Source: Blastocatellia bacterium AA13
GTDB taxonomy: Bacteria; Acidobacteriota; Blastocatellia; UBA7656
DNA: 47,300 nt
Assembly (NCBI GenBank): GCA_003222245.1
Contig: QHVH01000039.1
Location: 1 to 47,300, forward strand
Reading direction: 5' to 3'
Position numbers and translations under genes: made by a program. A model generated the notes under the pieces. It worked only from the letters and a program-made list of their open reading frames with translations. It had not been told where the DNA came from and did no database searches. Positions 20,003 through 29,805 of this stretch are shown here, in pieces (within the stretch, counting starts at the first letter, position 1; the number at the start of each line of letters is the position of its first letter).

Positions 20003-20881
20003 ATGCGACAAATCTTCACTATCCCCCTGAGAAACGGCGCCGTGATCGAGCTCGGCCGGCGCACCGTTGTAGTCGGCGTCCTAAACGTGACGCCGGATTC
20101 TTTCTCGGACGGCGGCCGCTTCTTTGATTCACGACGTGCGATTGACCGGGCTATTGAAATAGAAGATGAAGGCGCGGACATTCTTGAAATCGGCGGCGAA
20201 TCGACTCGGCCGGGCGCTGAGTTGATCAGCACGGACGAAGAGAAACGACGCGTGATGCCGATCCTTGATGCGATCGCGGGCCGCATTCGGATTCCAGTAG
20301 CGATCGATACAACGAAAGCCGAGGTCGCTCGCGACGCTATCCGCCGAGGCGCGGTGATTGTGAATGATGTGAGCGCGCTGAGATTCGATCCGGAGCTGTC
20401 ACGGATTGCAGCCGAAGAAAGAGCAGTGCTTGTGCTCATGCATATGCGCGAGACCCCCGCCGTAATGCAGCGAATCGAGCCGAGTTCCGACATCTTCTCG
20501 GAGATAGAGCTACAGCTTTCGGCGGCTATCGCGAAGGCCGAGCAGAGCGGCGTATCGCGTGATCGAATCATCGTCGATCCCGGAATCGGTTTCGGTAAGA
20601 CGCTTGAACAGAATCTGCGAATAATAAACAGGCTCGATTGGCTGTCCACCTTGAATCTACCGATAATGCTCGGCTCGTCGCGCAAGAGCTTCATTGGGCG
20701 GTTGACCGGCCGGCCCGAGAGCGAGCGGCAGTTCGGAACGGCCGCCTCTATTGCGGCCGCAATAATCCGCGGCGCACATATGATTAGGGTTCACGACGTG
20801 AAAGAGATGGTGGAAGTCGTACGCGTCGCCGACGCCATCGCCAACGAACAGGGCGTCGACTCCGCAGGCGTTTTGCGTTAG
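20003..20881 (+). CDS. folP: Dihydropteroate synthase
   Basis: 292 residues, a complete TIM-barrel DHPS. It joins p-aminobenzoate to dihydropterin pyrophosphate in folate synthesis. Signature 1 (VLNVTPDSFSDGG, about residues 26-38), signature 2 (LEIGGESTRPGA), DTTKAEVA, NDVSAL, the VDPGIGFGKT block and the GSSRKSFIG loop are all present. The ATG has little upstream ribosome binding sequence. The next gene follows after 76 bases in the same direction, but it belongs to a different functional group. Confidence 0.97.
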   Translation: MRQIFTIPLRNGAVIELGRRTVVVGVLNVTPDSFSDGGRFFDSRRAIDRAIEIEDEGADILEIGGESTRPGAELISTDEEKRRVMPILDAIAGRIRIPVAIDTTKAEVARDAIRRGAVIVNDVSALRFDPELSRIAAEERAVLVLMHMRETPAVMQRIEPSSDIFSEIELQLSAAIAKAEQSGVSRDRIIVDPGIGFGKTLEQNLRIINRLDWLSTLNLPIMLGSSRKSFIGRLTGRPESERQFGTAASIAAAIIRGAHMIRVHDVKEMVEVVRVADAIANEQGVDSAGVLR

Positions 20882-20957
20882 CGACGGGAATAATCGATAA
20901 TGTATGCGGTCCGGTCGTCCAGTGGCTTCGAAAGCATCCCCGCGCTAGGAGCATTGT

Positions 20958-23240
20958 TTGGAACAGGTCCTCAGCTTTCTCTTTAAAAACAAAAGGGCCC
21001 TCTTCTCCAGAAGCCAGTTTGCCTTCGGCGCCCGTCCGTCCGTCATTGTTCTCGTGCTGCTCGCGGGAGCCGCGGCGGGCCTTCTCTACTATCTCTATTC
21101 CAGAAAGGCCATAAGACTCGAAACAGGCTGGAGAAGCTTGCTCGTCGGTCTCAGGCTCGCTCTCATTGCCCTCATCGCCATGTGCCTGATGCGGCCGGTC
21201 GCCGTTATCTCAGAGGTCGTTCCCCAGTCCAGCTACGTCGCCATACTCACCGACAACTCGTCGAGCATGTTGATTGCCGACGACGGCGGAGACTCCAGGT
21301 TGAATCGAGCCAAGCAGCTTCTTTCGCCCGAGGGCCGGTTCGCAACTATCCTTTCGGATAAGTTCAAAGTTCGCCGATTTAAGTTCTCCGACCAGGCCGA
21401 GCGCGTCGACGATATTCGTTCATTAGACGGCACGGGCGAGCGCACCGACGTTGCCAATTCAATCGAGCAGGTCATGCGCGAAATGTCCGGAGCGCGGCTG
21501 ACGGCGATGATCGTTATGAGCGACGGGGCTCAAACAACGGACTCTGATTTTTCGAATACAATCTCGAGCTTGAAATCGCGCGGCATCCGGGTGTTCACGG
21601 TCGGCGCGGGCAGCAGGCCGCTCAACGGCGACGTCGAGCTTGCCAGGGCGACGGCTCCGCGGCGCGCGTTATATGGATCGACCGTGTCGGCGGAATTGTT
21701 GATCAGGGCGAGCGGTCTGCAACAGAAGTCGGTCAAAGTAGAAGTGGTGGAAGATGGACACGCGCTGCGCTCGCAGGAAGTGCCTCTTCAGGGCGGCGGA
21801 GCCGCTGAAGTCGGATACGTTCTGATCACTCCATCCTCGCCCGGCTTTCACACCTACACATTGACCGTGAAGCCGTTCGAGGGCGAGCTGATTACCGACA
21901 ACAATTCGCAGTCTGTCGTCATGGAAGTCGAAGATTCGCATCCGCGAGTTCTCTACATCGAAGGCGAGCCGCGATGGGAGTACGGCAAAATTCGGCAGGC
22001 GATGGCAACCGAGAAAAACGTCGTGCTCGTCTCGATCCTGCGCTCGGCGGACGGTAAATATTATCGCCAGGGCGTCGAGAACGCGGACGATCTTGCCGCG
22101 GGTTTTCCCAAGTCTGAAGAAGAACTGTTCAAGTACGATGCGTTGATGCTCGGGAGCATGGAAGCCACCTTTTTCAGCTTCGATCAGCTTCGTGAAGTCG
22201 AGCAGTTCGTGGCCCGCCGGGGCGGCTCGCTTGTAGTGCTGGGAGGATTCAAGGCTTTCGACAACGGCGGATACGGCAGCACTCCAATGGCCGACCTGCT
22301 GCCGCTGTATCTTCAGGGGCAGGGAGCCGCTTCGCAAATTGAGTCCTTCAAAGCAGCGCCCTCCGAGCGGGGCAGGGAACATCCGATAACTCGACTCACT
22401 GATCAAGCAGATACTAATGCCAAAGCCTGGGAGGCGTTGCCGCCGATAACGCTTCCTGAGATCCTGACGACTCTGAAACCCGGAGCGACCGCGATCCTCG
22501 AAGCTCAGAACATTAAAGAAAAAGGCGTGAAGGTTCCTCTTCTGGTCGAAGAAAGATACGGGCGCGGCCGCAGCTTCGCCTTCATGGCGACAGACACGTG
22601 GCGCTGGCGCATGATGCTCGAATCGAAGAACACGTCTTTTGAAACCTTCTGGCACAATCTCCTGAGATATTCGGTCGACGGCGTGCGGAGGCAGACGGAA
22701 GTCTATGCCGAACGCTCCTTCTATGGAAAAGGCGATAAGGTTCGAATTCGCGCGGAGGCGGCCGATAAGAACTTCAATCCGATAACCGACGCCGAAGTGA
22801 TTGCTCACATAATGACGCCGTCTCAGGGGACAATCGATGTCCCGTTGAAGCGAAGCGTGGACGGCGGATTCGAAGGCTACGCGGGCGAGTTGATCGCAAA
22901 CGACGAAGGCTTGTTCAAAATCGATGTAGCGCCCAAGTCAGCCGACAAGAAGCAGGATCTGCCGGGAGCGCGCGCTACGTTTCTGGTCGCGCCGATCAAC
23001 CGTGAAGCCTACGACGCGGCTCAAAACGAGGATCTGTTGAAGCGAATTGCGACCGAAACCGGAGGCGCGTACTACGCGATGGACAGAGCCGGCAATCTCG
23101 TAGACGATTTAATTCATTCCGGCGGCGAAAACAGCGTTAAAGTCTCCTATGACCTTTGGGATATGCCGGTGAATTTTCTGCTAATGGTCGGAATCGCGGC
23201 CGCCGAGTGGTTCATTCGCAAACGCAAAGGCCTTGCCTGA
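20958..23240 (+). CDS. VWA-domain membrane protein with glutamine-amidotransferase-like domain
   Basis: 760 residues starting at TTG 20958, supported by AGGAG six bases upstream. Two N-terminal membrane helices (about 28-47 and 61-79) precede a von Willebrand A domain with the MIDAS motif DNSSS (Asp99, Ser101, Ser103). Beta domains follow, then a GATase1-like Rossmann region (about 325-560, PRVLYIEGEPRWEYGKIR and later GGSLVVLGG), and one C-terminal helix (NFLLMVGIAAAEWFI). This layout is the common membrane partner of MoxR AAA+ ATPases. It opens a six-gene plus-strand cluster and is followed by the caspase-like lipoprotein gene 14 bases later. Confidence 0.88.
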   Translation: MEQVLSFLFKNKRALFSRSQFAFGARPSVIVLVLLAGAAAGLLYYLYSRKAIRLETGWRSLLVGLRLALIALIAMCLMRPVAVISEVVPQSSYVAILTDNSSSMLIADDGGDSRLNRAKQLLSPEGRFATILSDKFKVRRFKFSDQAERVDDIRSLDGTGERTDVANSIEQVMREMSGARLTAMIVMSDGAQTTDSDFSNTISSLKSRGIRVFTVGAGSRPLNGDVELARATAPRRALYGSTVSAELLIRASGLQQKSVKVEVVEDGHALRSQEVPLQGGGAAEVGYVLITPSSPGFHTYTLTVKPFEGELITDNNSQSVVMEVEDSHPRVLYIEGEPRWEYGKIRQAMATEKNVVLVSILRSADGKYYRQGVENADDLAAGFPKSEEELFKYDALMLGSMEATFFSFDQLREVEQFVARRGGSLVVLGGFKAFDNGGYGSTPMADLLPLYLQGQGAASQIESFKAAPSERGREHPITRLTDQADTNAKAWEALPPITLPEILTTLKPGATAILEAQNIKEKGVKVPLLVEERYGRGRSFAFMATDTWRWRMMLESKNTSFETFWHNLLRYSVDGVRRQTEVYAERSFYGKGDKVRIRAEAADKNFNPITDAEVIAHIMTPSQGTIDVPLKRSVDGGFEGYAGELIANDEGLFKIDVAPKSADKKQDLPGARATFLVAPINREAYDAAQNEDLLKRIATETGGAYYAMDRAGNLVDDLIHSGGENSVKVSYDLWDMPVNFLLMVGIAAAEWFIRKRKGLA

Positions 23241-23254
23241 GATCGTTTATAACT

Positions 23255-24340
23255 ATGTTTACAGAGTCCCCCAAACGAAACGCCGCTCCGCTGCTCCTGT
23301 TTCTGCTCCTCTGCTCTTGTGGGGCCAGCGGCCAACAACAACAGCCTAAGAGCGCCGCACCGAAACCGCCGCAGGAGCGAAAGAGCTCCGCGGATCGCGC
23401 TCCAATCGACGACAACAAGTTTGCGATCGTCATCGCCGGCGTGGGCGGAGAGGACCTCTACCGCAAGAAATTTACCGAGCAGGCGACGCTGCTCTATTCG
23501 ACGCTGACTGAAAAGCTCGGATTCGCCGAACAGAACACAATCCTCCTGACCGAAGGCGGCGCGGGCGACGCCGACGAAGGCGCGCCGAGTGAACCAGCGA
23601 GGCGTTCCACCGCCGAAGAGGTGAAGAAGGCATTCGAATCCCTCAAGTCGCGATCAAAACAAGACAGTTTGGTCTTTGTTTTCTTGATAGGGCACGGCTC
23701 GTTCGACAATCAAATAGCAAAGTTCAATCTGGTCGGACCTGATCTTTCGGCGAAGGACTACGCCGGCTTGCTATCGGCGCTTCCGTCAAAACGCGTGGTA
23801 TTTGTTGATTGCTCGAGTTCGTCAGGAGAGTTCATAAAGCCGCTTTCGGGCGAAGGCCGCATTATCTTGACCGCCACACGGAGCGGGAACGAACAGAACG
23901 TGACTGTGTTCGCGGATCATTTCATCGCCGCTCTTACCGATCCGGCCGCCGACGCCGATAAAAACGGCCGGATATCGGTGCTTGAAGCTTTTACTTTTGC
24001 ATCCAAGCAGACCGCGGATTGGTATAAGCAAAAGGATCGGCTAGCTACGGAACACGCTTTGATAGACGACAACGGAGACGGGACGGGCCACGAGGACGCG
24101 ACGGCAGGGGACGGCGTCCTTGCCAAGACCACGTACATAGACTCAAAGCCGATCGGTCAGGCGAGCGGCGATGCGGAGCTTGCGGCTCTGCTGAAGAAGC
24201 GGCAAGAGCTCGAAGAAGCTGTTGAGAAGCTCAAGGCTCGAAAAGCCGAGATGAAGGCCGAAGAATACGATTCAGAATTGGAGCGATTGTTGGTCGAACT
24301 GGCCAAGACAAGTCAGGCGATCAAATCACGCCAGAAATAA
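23255..24340 (+). CDS. Caspase/legumain-like (clan CD) protease, putative lipoprotein
   Basis: 361 residues from ATG 23255; a longer frame overlapping the VWA gene is not supported. A hydrophobic N-terminus ends in LCSC, a plausible lipobox with Cys22 as lipid anchor. A Pro/Lys-rich linker leads to a caspase-like fold: FVFLIGHGSFDN (His147) and VVFVDCSSSSG (Cys186) give the clan CD His/Cys dyad, and the spacing fits C13/caspase relatives. An EF-hand-like DADKNGRISVLEA follows. The C-terminus (about 290-361) is a coiled coil rich in Lys and Glu. It is probably anchored on the outer face of a membrane. Its link to the MoxR-VWA genes is unusual. Confidence 0.82.
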   Translation: MFTESPKRNAAPLLLFLLLCSCGASGQQQQPKSAAPKPPQERKSSADRAPIDDNKFAIVIAGVGGEDLYRKKFTEQATLLYSTLTEKLGFAEQNTILLTEGGAGDADEGAPSEPARRSTAEEVKKAFESLKSRSKQDSLVFVFLIGHGSFDNQIAKFNLVGPDLSAKDYAGLLSALPSKRVVFVDCSSSSGEFIKPLSGEGRIILTATRSGNEQNVTVFADHFIAALTDPAADADKNGRISVLEAFTFASKQTADWYKQKDRLATEHALIDDNGDGTGHEDATAGDGVLAKTTYIDSKPIGQASGDAELAALLKKRQELEEAVEKLKARKAEMKAEEYDSELERLLVELAKTSQAIKSRQK

Positions 24341-24405
24341 AGAGTCGAGATAAAGAGAGGGGCGGCCGCGGCGCGCCTTCCATACGGGGTATTAAGATAG
24401 TTCTC

Positions 24406-27024
24406 ATGACTCGAATAGCTTTTCTTTTAGTCCTTTCGTTTATGAGCTGCTCGTTTCATCCAGGAGCCGCTCAGGAGAATTCCATTCAGCGCGGCCGCGA
24501 GCTTTTGCTTCACGGCGATTACAAGGAAGCTGCCGTCGTATTTGGACAACTCCTGCAGAAGAATCCCAACGATGCCGAAGCTCAACTCGGGCTCACGCGC
24601 GTGCTCATCGAAACCGGAGACTATTCCTCGGCGGATACCAAGCTTCGCGACTGGCTCAAGAATGGCGGCTCTAGCGAGCTTCGGAACGCGCTCGGCGAGA
24701 TCCTGTTCGCGACAGGGCGCTACTCACAAGCCGCCGATGAATTTGCGAAGGCAGCACGAGACGCAAAGGGACCCGCGCTTCTAAGAGCCGCTCTAGGTCA
24801 GGCGCGCTCGCTGCTGGCGCAGGGGAAGCGTGACGACTCAGAGGCGATATTGAAACAGTTTCACTACAGCCCAAGCTCGCAGCTCTCCGCGGAGGAGCTT
24901 GCGCTGATCGCAAGAATCTTCGTTCTCGAAGAGGGCTACAAAGAAGCGAACGAGCGATTTCAGGATGCGCGTGAAGTCGATGCCAAATGCCTCGATGCAC
25001 TGGTCGGACAGGGAAAACTCCTGACCGACGCGTACAACTTCCGAGAAGCGCCCGGCCTTTTCGTCGATGCGCTCAAGATCAATCCAAACTCCGCCGATGC
25101 TCACGTAGGGCTCGCCGAAGCGCGCAGGTACGAGCCGGGAGATTCTTCGACGGAAGAAGTGTCCAAAGCCTTGGCTGTGAATCCCAATCACGTAGCCGCG
25201 CTGGTTATGCAGGCGCGAATGGATCTGGAAGGCGACAAACCCGAGCGAGCCGCTGATTCGATCAAGCGCGCGTTGGCCGTGAATCCGAACTCGGCGCCGG
25301 CGCTGGGCGTTGCCGCATCGATTGCATATCTTCGCGATGACAAGACCGAATTGGACTCGTTAACCAGGCGGGCGCTGGCCGTGAATCCCGCGGCCGGTGA
25401 GCTCTTCGAAACGCTTGCTCATTTCGCGGTCAACAACCGTCGCTACGCCGAAGCGGTCGAATTTTTGAAGCGAGCAGTCGAACTCTCGCCGAGACTATGG
25501 ACGGCGCGAACCGAGCTCGGAATCGAGTTGTTGAGGGTGGGCCGGGAAGGCGACGGCAAGGCCGAATTGGAGCGCGCGTTCACCGGGTTTCCGTTTAATC
25601 CCTGGGCCAAGAATTCGCTCGACCTGCTCGATTCCATGCACGATTACCGGGATACCGTTCACGGGAACTTCTTGATTAAATGCGATCCCAAGGAGAGCGA
25701 TGCACTCTCAGGATATGCGTCGGATCTGCTAGAGGAGGCGCATAAGAAACTGACCGCCAAGTACAAGTTCACTCCGCGCTCTCCCATCACCGTTGAGCTA
25801 TTCAATAATCACGAAGATTTCGCGGTTCGTTCGCTTGGCCTGCCTGGTCTGGGCGCCCTGGGAGTTTGCTTCGGCCAGGTGATCGCAATGGACAGTCCAT
25901 CGGCGCGAGAGGCCGGCCACTTCAATTGGGGCAGCGCGTTGTGGCACGAGTTCACTCACGTGATCACGTTGCAATCAAGCGGCTATCGAACGCCTCGATG
26001 GTTCTCCGAAGGACTCTCCGTCTATGAAGAGCGCCGCGCGCGTCCGGGCTGGGGTGACAACTGGTCGCTCGACAAATTGAAGGCCATCACCGACGGCAGG
26101 TTCGTCAAGCTCGCCGATATGGAAGCCGCGTTCACTCGTCCTAAAACGCCGGATGGCGTGCCGCTGGCTTACTTTCAAGCCTCGCTGATCTGCGACTTCA
26201 TCGACGAGCGGTTCGGGTTCGACGCTATCCTGCGCATCCTGTCGCTCTATAAAGAAGGGCAGAAGACGCCTGAAGTGTTCGAACACGCTCTATCCATGAA
26301 GCTGGATGACTTCGACAAGCAGTTCACTCAATATGTGAGGGCGAAAGCGGGCGCTTATATCGAAGCGACGAGCGGCGGGCCATCGGCCGCGCGCGATGCG
26401 TCAAAAGACAAACTCCTGTCCATTGTCGCAACGAAGCCAAATGATTACTTTGCACGGTTGAAACTGGGCCAGGTTTATAAGACTGAAGGCGACAACGAAA
26501 AATCCATCGAGCAGCTTCGCCGAGCGATCGAGCTCTTTCCTTATTATGCCGGCGAAGGCAATCCATACGATCTACTTGCGGAGATCTACGAAGCCAAAGG
26601 CCGGAAGGCTGAGGCCGCCGCGCAACTAGAAGCGCTTTCCCGAATAGACGAGACAGGGATCGATCCTTTGAAGCGGCTGGCCCGCCTCCGCATCGATCTT
26701 GGCGACAAGAAGGGAGCGGTGGACGCGCTGCGCGCGGTCTTCTACATCTATCCGTTTGACGCTGCCTTGCACAAGCTCGCGGGCGATGTTTATCTTGACC
26801 TGGGGAATTCAGAAGCGGCAATAAAGGAATTCAACAGCGTGGCGGCGCTCAATCCGGCCGATCCGGCTCAAGCGCATTATGATCTTGCGCGTGCGTTCGT
26901 GGCGGCCGGCAAAACCGATCAGGCACGGCGAGCGGTGTTGAAAGCGCTCGAGATCGCGCCGGGATTCGAGAAGGCGCAGGAATTATTGCTTACGCTGAAA
27001 CGCGGCGGTAGTCCGCGGCTTTGA
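24406..27024 (+). CDS. TPR protein with peptidase MA-like metallopeptidase domain
   Basis: 872 residues with a signal peptide (1-22). TPR repeats cover about residues 25-420, then a zinc metallopeptidase domain (about 430-640), then more TPRs to the end. The zinc site HEFTH (His514, Glu515, His518) with a downstream Glu535 in WFSEGLSVYEE is intact and matches gluzincins of the peptidase_MA type. It is probably periplasmic or envelope-bound. It lies between the caspase-like lipoprotein and the DUF4159 gene, so two different peptidases flank each other in a cluster run by a MoxR ATPase. The ribosome binding site before ATG 24406 is weak. Confidence 0.9.
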   Translation: MTRIAFLLVLSFMSCSFHPGAAQENSIQRGRELLLHGDYKEAAVVFGQLLQKNPNDAEAQLGLTRVLIETGDYSSADTKLRDWLKNGGSSELRNALGEILFATGRYSQAADEFAKAARDAKGPALLRAALGQARSLLAQGKRDDSEAILKQFHYSPSSQLSAEELALIARIFVLEEGYKEANERFQDAREVDAKCLDALVGQGKLLTDAYNFREAPGLFVDALKINPNSADAHVGLAEARRYEPGDSSTEEVSKALAVNPNHVAALVMQARMDLEGDKPERAADSIKRALAVNPNSAPALGVAASIAYLRDDKTELDSLTRRALAVNPAAGELFETLAHFAVNNRRYAEAVEFLKRAVELSPRLWTARTELGIELLRVGREGDGKAELERAFTGFPFNPWAKNSLDLLDSMHDYRDTVHGNFLIKCDPKESDALSGYASDLLEEAHKKLTAKYKFTPRSPITVELFNNHEDFAVRSLGLPGLGALGVCFGQVIAMDSPSAREAGHFNWGSALWHEFTHVITLQSSGYRTPRWFSEGLSVYEERRARPGWGDNWSLDKLKAITDGRFVKLADMEAAFTRPKTPDGVPLAYFQASLICDFIDERFGFDAILRILSLYKEGQKTPEVFEHALSMKLDDFDKQFTQYVRAKAGAYIEATSGGPSAARDASKDKLLSIVATKPNDYFARLKLGQVYKTEGDNEKSIEQLRRAIELFPYYAGEGNPYDLLAEIYEAKGRKAEAAAQLEALSRIDETGIDPLKRLARLRIDLGDKKGAVDALRAVFYIYPFDAALHKLAGDVYLDLGNSEAAIKEFNSVAALNPADPAQAHYDLARAFVAAGKTDQARRAVLKALEIAPGFEKAQELLLTLKRGGSPRL

Positions 27025-27033
27025 GGCGACCTT

Positions 27034-27810
27034 ATGAGAGCAAGCATACTCATACTCACCTTGATGCTCGCGCTTGGGGTTGCGGCGCTTCCGGTCGCAT
27101 CGCAAAGCTCGAATCAATCGCAGGATCCGAGACTCGGCGAGAAAAAAGACGTTTCTGATAAGTACCTGCTTGCGCGAATCCGATTCGGCCCGCCGCCCTC
27201 GCCCTATGATCACCTTGGCGACGGTCCCGTTGAATGGTCCCACGATTATCCGGAATCCGGGCTTCATCTCGCGAAGATTCTATCCGAGCTATCAAAGACG
27301 CCCGTGAATCTCGAGACCGATGAATACATTTTCAGCTTCGCCGACCCCAATCTCTTCAAATATCCGTTCGCTTATCTGTGTGAAGTCGGCTTCATGGATT
27401 TGACCGACGAAGAAGTCGCCGGAATGCGCGAATACATGCTGCGAGGCGGCTTCATTATCGTCGACGATTTTCGCGGTCCTTATCAGCTTCAGGTGCTCGA
27501 GTACAATCTCAAGCGAGTTCTGCCGGAATTCGAGATAAAGGAGTTGGATCTAAAACATCCGATCTTCAACTGTTTTTTTTCGATCAAGACGCTTGATGTG
27601 CTTCCGCCTCCGATTTACAGGCGAATGAACCTGAAGCCGAAGTTTCTGGGAGTCGAAGATAAAAACGGCAGACTGATGATGATTATCAACTACAACAACG
27701 ACGTGAGCGATTACTGGCAGTGGTCCAATGATCCGTTCATGCCGATTGACGACACTAACGATGCGTACAAGTTCGGCGTGAACTATCTGTTCTACGCGAT
27801 AACCCACTGA
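27034..27810 (+). CDS. Exported DUF4159 protein
   Basis: 258 residues with a signal peptide (1-22, ILILTLMLALGVAALPV). The rest matches DUF4159, a GATase1-like fold commonly encoded beside MoxR and DUF58 genes. Recognisable blocks are the EWSHDYPESGLHLAKIL segment, YLCEVGF.DLTDEE, LRGGFIIVDDFRG and YKFGVNYLFYAITH at the C-terminus. No catalytic residue can be named. GAGGCG precedes the ATG. The MoxR gene starts 13 bases after its stop. Confidence 0.9.
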   Translation: MRASILILTLMLALGVAALPVASQSSNQSQDPRLGEKKDVSDKYLLARIRFGPPPSPYDHLGDGPVEWSHDYPESGLHLAKILSELSKTPVNLETDEYIFSFADPNLFKYPFAYLCEVGFMDLTDEEVAGMREYMLRGGFIIVDDFRGPYQLQVLEYNLKRVLPEFEIKELDLKHPIFNCFFSIKTLDVLPPPIYRRMNLKPKFLGVEDKNGRLMMIINYNNDVSDYWQWSNDPFMPIDDTNDAYKFGVNYLFYAITH

Positions 27811-27823
27811 GTTGAGGAGACTG

Positions 27824-28846
27824 ATGGCCACAGATACGGTTGCTCTTGTTAAAGAAGACGAATTGCTCGAAAAGCTGATCACCGCGCGGGCGCAAATACT
27901 GCGCGAGGTGAGAAAAGTGATCTTCGCGCAGGACGAAGTCGTCGATCAGGTGCTGATATCGCTCTTCGTCGGCGGCCACTCGCTGGTGACCGGCGTCCCG
28001 GGCCTCGCTAAGACGCTGTTGATTCGCACCGTCGCCAACGTGCTGGACCTCTCGTTCAAACGGATTCAGTTCACTCCTGACCTGATGCCTTCCGACATCA
28101 CAGGCACGGACGTTATCGAAGAAGACCGCGCCACCGGCCGGCGGGATTTCGAGTTCATACGCGGGCCGCTGTTCGCCAACATCATTCTCGCCGATGAAAT
28201 CAACCGCACGCCTCCAAAGACGCAGGCAGCTCTTTTGGAAGCCATGCAGGAAGGCAACGTCACCGTACAGGGCGAGACCTATCAATTGCCGAGGCCTTTC
28301 TTTGTATTGGCCACGCAGAATCCGATTGAGATGGAGGGCACCTATCCGCTGCCCGAAGCACAGCTCGACAGGTTCATGTTCAACATCAACATCGGCTATC
28401 TGAGCGAAGAAGACGAAGTCGCCGTTGTGAGCGCCACCACGTCGGTTCAGGACATCAGCTTCGAACGGAACGTGAGCGGCGAGGACCTGCTCAGCTTTCA
28501 ACGATTGGTGAGACGCGTGCCGGTCGCGGATTCGGTTACTCGATACGCGGTGCGCCTGGTCAACTCGAGCCGGCCGGTTTCGGCGAATTCACCCGACTTC
28601 ATAAAACGCTGGGTCAACTGGGGAGGCTCGCTGCGCGCGTCCCAGTTTCTAATACTCGGCGGCAAAGCACGCGCGGTGATGAACGGGCGCTACAATGTGT
28701 CGGTTGAAGACGTCCGGGCGCTGGCCTATCCGATTCTAAGGCATCGAATACTGCTCAACTTTCACGCGGAATCGGAGCGAGTGAAGCCCGATGACGTGAT
28801 TCGCAAGCTGATAGAAGGGGTGCCTGAGCCGAGTTCAGGATTGTAG
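27824..28846 (+). CDS. MoxR-family AAA+ ATPase
   Basis: 340 residues; ATG 27824 is chosen because GAGGAG lies a few bases upstream, rather than the in-frame TTG at 27812. It has Walker A (GVPGLAKT), Walker B (IILADEINR), the LATQNP sensor region, an arginine-finger segment (LPEAQLDRF) and the C-terminal lid. MoxR proteins act as chaperone-like ATPases for VWA-domain partners. The VWA membrane protein and the DUF58 protein in the same cluster are the obvious partners. Confidence 0.96.
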   Translation: MATDTVALVKEDELLEKLITARAQILREVRKVIFAQDEVVDQVLISLFVGGHSLVTGVPGLAKTLLIRTVANVLDLSFKRIQFTPDLMPSDITGTDVIEEDRATGRRDFEFIRGPLFANIILADEINRTPPKTQAALLEAMQEGNVTVQGETYQLPRPFFVLATQNPIEMEGTYPLPEAQLDRFMFNINIGYLSEEDEVAVVSATTSVQDISFERNVSGEDLLSFQRLVRRVPVADSVTRYAVRLVNSSRPVSANSPDFIKRWVNWGGSLRASQFLILGGKARAVMNGRYNVSVEDVRALAYPILRHRILLNFHAESERVKPDDVIRKLIEGVPEPSSGL

Positions 28847-28885
28847 AGCGGGAAGAGTCCTGACCAGACTCGCCGCGGCTTAACT

Positions 28886-29800
28886 ATGTCGACCTCTCCC
28901 GAAACACAACAATCCGGCACGCGATTCCTCTCGCCCGAAGTTCTTGCGCGAATAGGCTCGCTGGAATTGATCTCTCGATTCGTCGTGGAAGGTTTTGTCG
29001 CCGGCCTGCACCGTTCACCGTTCCTTGGTTTCTCTACCGACTTCGCCGAACACCGGCAGTACATGCCTGGGGATGATATTCGTCACCTGGATTGGAAGCT
29101 GCTTGGCCGGACAGATCGCTTCTACATAAAGAAGTATCAGGGCGACACCAATGCCCAGATTCATATCCTGCTCGATGCAAGCGCATCGATGGCCTATGGA
29201 AGCGGCCCGCTTACGAAGCTTCAATACGGGCAGTACCTGGCCTCGTCACTCGCTTTTCTGGGCATCCGCCAACACGATTCGATCGGCCTTATCGCCTTCG
29301 ATGAAAACGTGCTGGAACACGTGCCTCCGCGCTCCAAGGTCGGTCACATGCGAACCGTTCTGGGCACGATCGAGAGGCTTCTGCCCGGGCGCGGCACGAC
29401 CCTCGGCGACCGGCTTCATCAAACTGCCGATTTGCTTACGCGCCGGGGCGTTGTTGTATTGATCTCCGATCTCTATGAAGAACCGGACAAGCTCATAGAT
29501 GGATTTGAGCACCTGAGGTTTCGAGGCAATGAGGTAATAGTATTTCACGTGCTGGACAAGCAGGAGATCGATTTCGAGTTCGATGAGCCCGTGGTGCTCG
29601 AAGACAACGAAACAGAGGAACAGATGCATGTGCTGCCGGACGTGCTCAGATCGGAATACATTCGAGCTATAAATGCTCACATAAAGGCGTTGCGGGAAGG
29701 CGCCGCTCGCAACGGCGTCGACTACGAATTGCTCAAAACCAACGAGCCGCTCGATGCCGCTTTGTTTTCCTACCTCGGCCGAAGATCGGAATTCGGATAA
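28886..29800 (+). CDS. DUF58 protein (VWA-like)
   Basis: 304 residues. It carries the DUF58 signature (HRSPFLGFSTDF, then YMPGDDIRHLDWKLLGRTD, residues 42-77) and a VWA-like MIDAS motif LLDASASM (Asp97, Ser99, Ser101). DUF58 proteins are standard partners of MoxR ATPases. It starts 39 bases after the MoxR stop and ends the cluster. No membrane segment is seen, which fits the short cytoplasmic DUF58 type. Confidence 0.94.
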   Translation: MSTSPETQQSGTRFLSPEVLARIGSLELISRFVVEGFVAGLHRSPFLGFSTDFAEHRQYMPGDDIRHLDWKLLGRTDRFYIKKYQGDTNAQIHILLDASASMAYGSGPLTKLQYGQYLASSLAFLGIRQHDSIGLIAFDENVLEHVPPRSKVGHMRTVLGTIERLLPGRGTTLGDRLHQTADLLTRRGVVVLISDLYEEPDKLIDGFEHLRFRGNEVIVFHVLDKQEIDFEFDEPVVLEDNETEEQMHVLPDVLRSEYIRAINAHIKALREGAARNGVDYELLKTNEPLDAALFSYLGRRSEFG

Positions 29801-29805
29801 CTTCG

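Noticed and set aside
21669-22808. Minus-strand frame of 379 codons
   Set aside because: It is a shadow of the VWA gene; composition is His/Arg/Phe-rich and no motif or ribosome binding site is seen.
27755-28501. Minus-strand frame of 248 codons
   Set aside because: Antisense to the MoxR gene with full AAA+ motifs.
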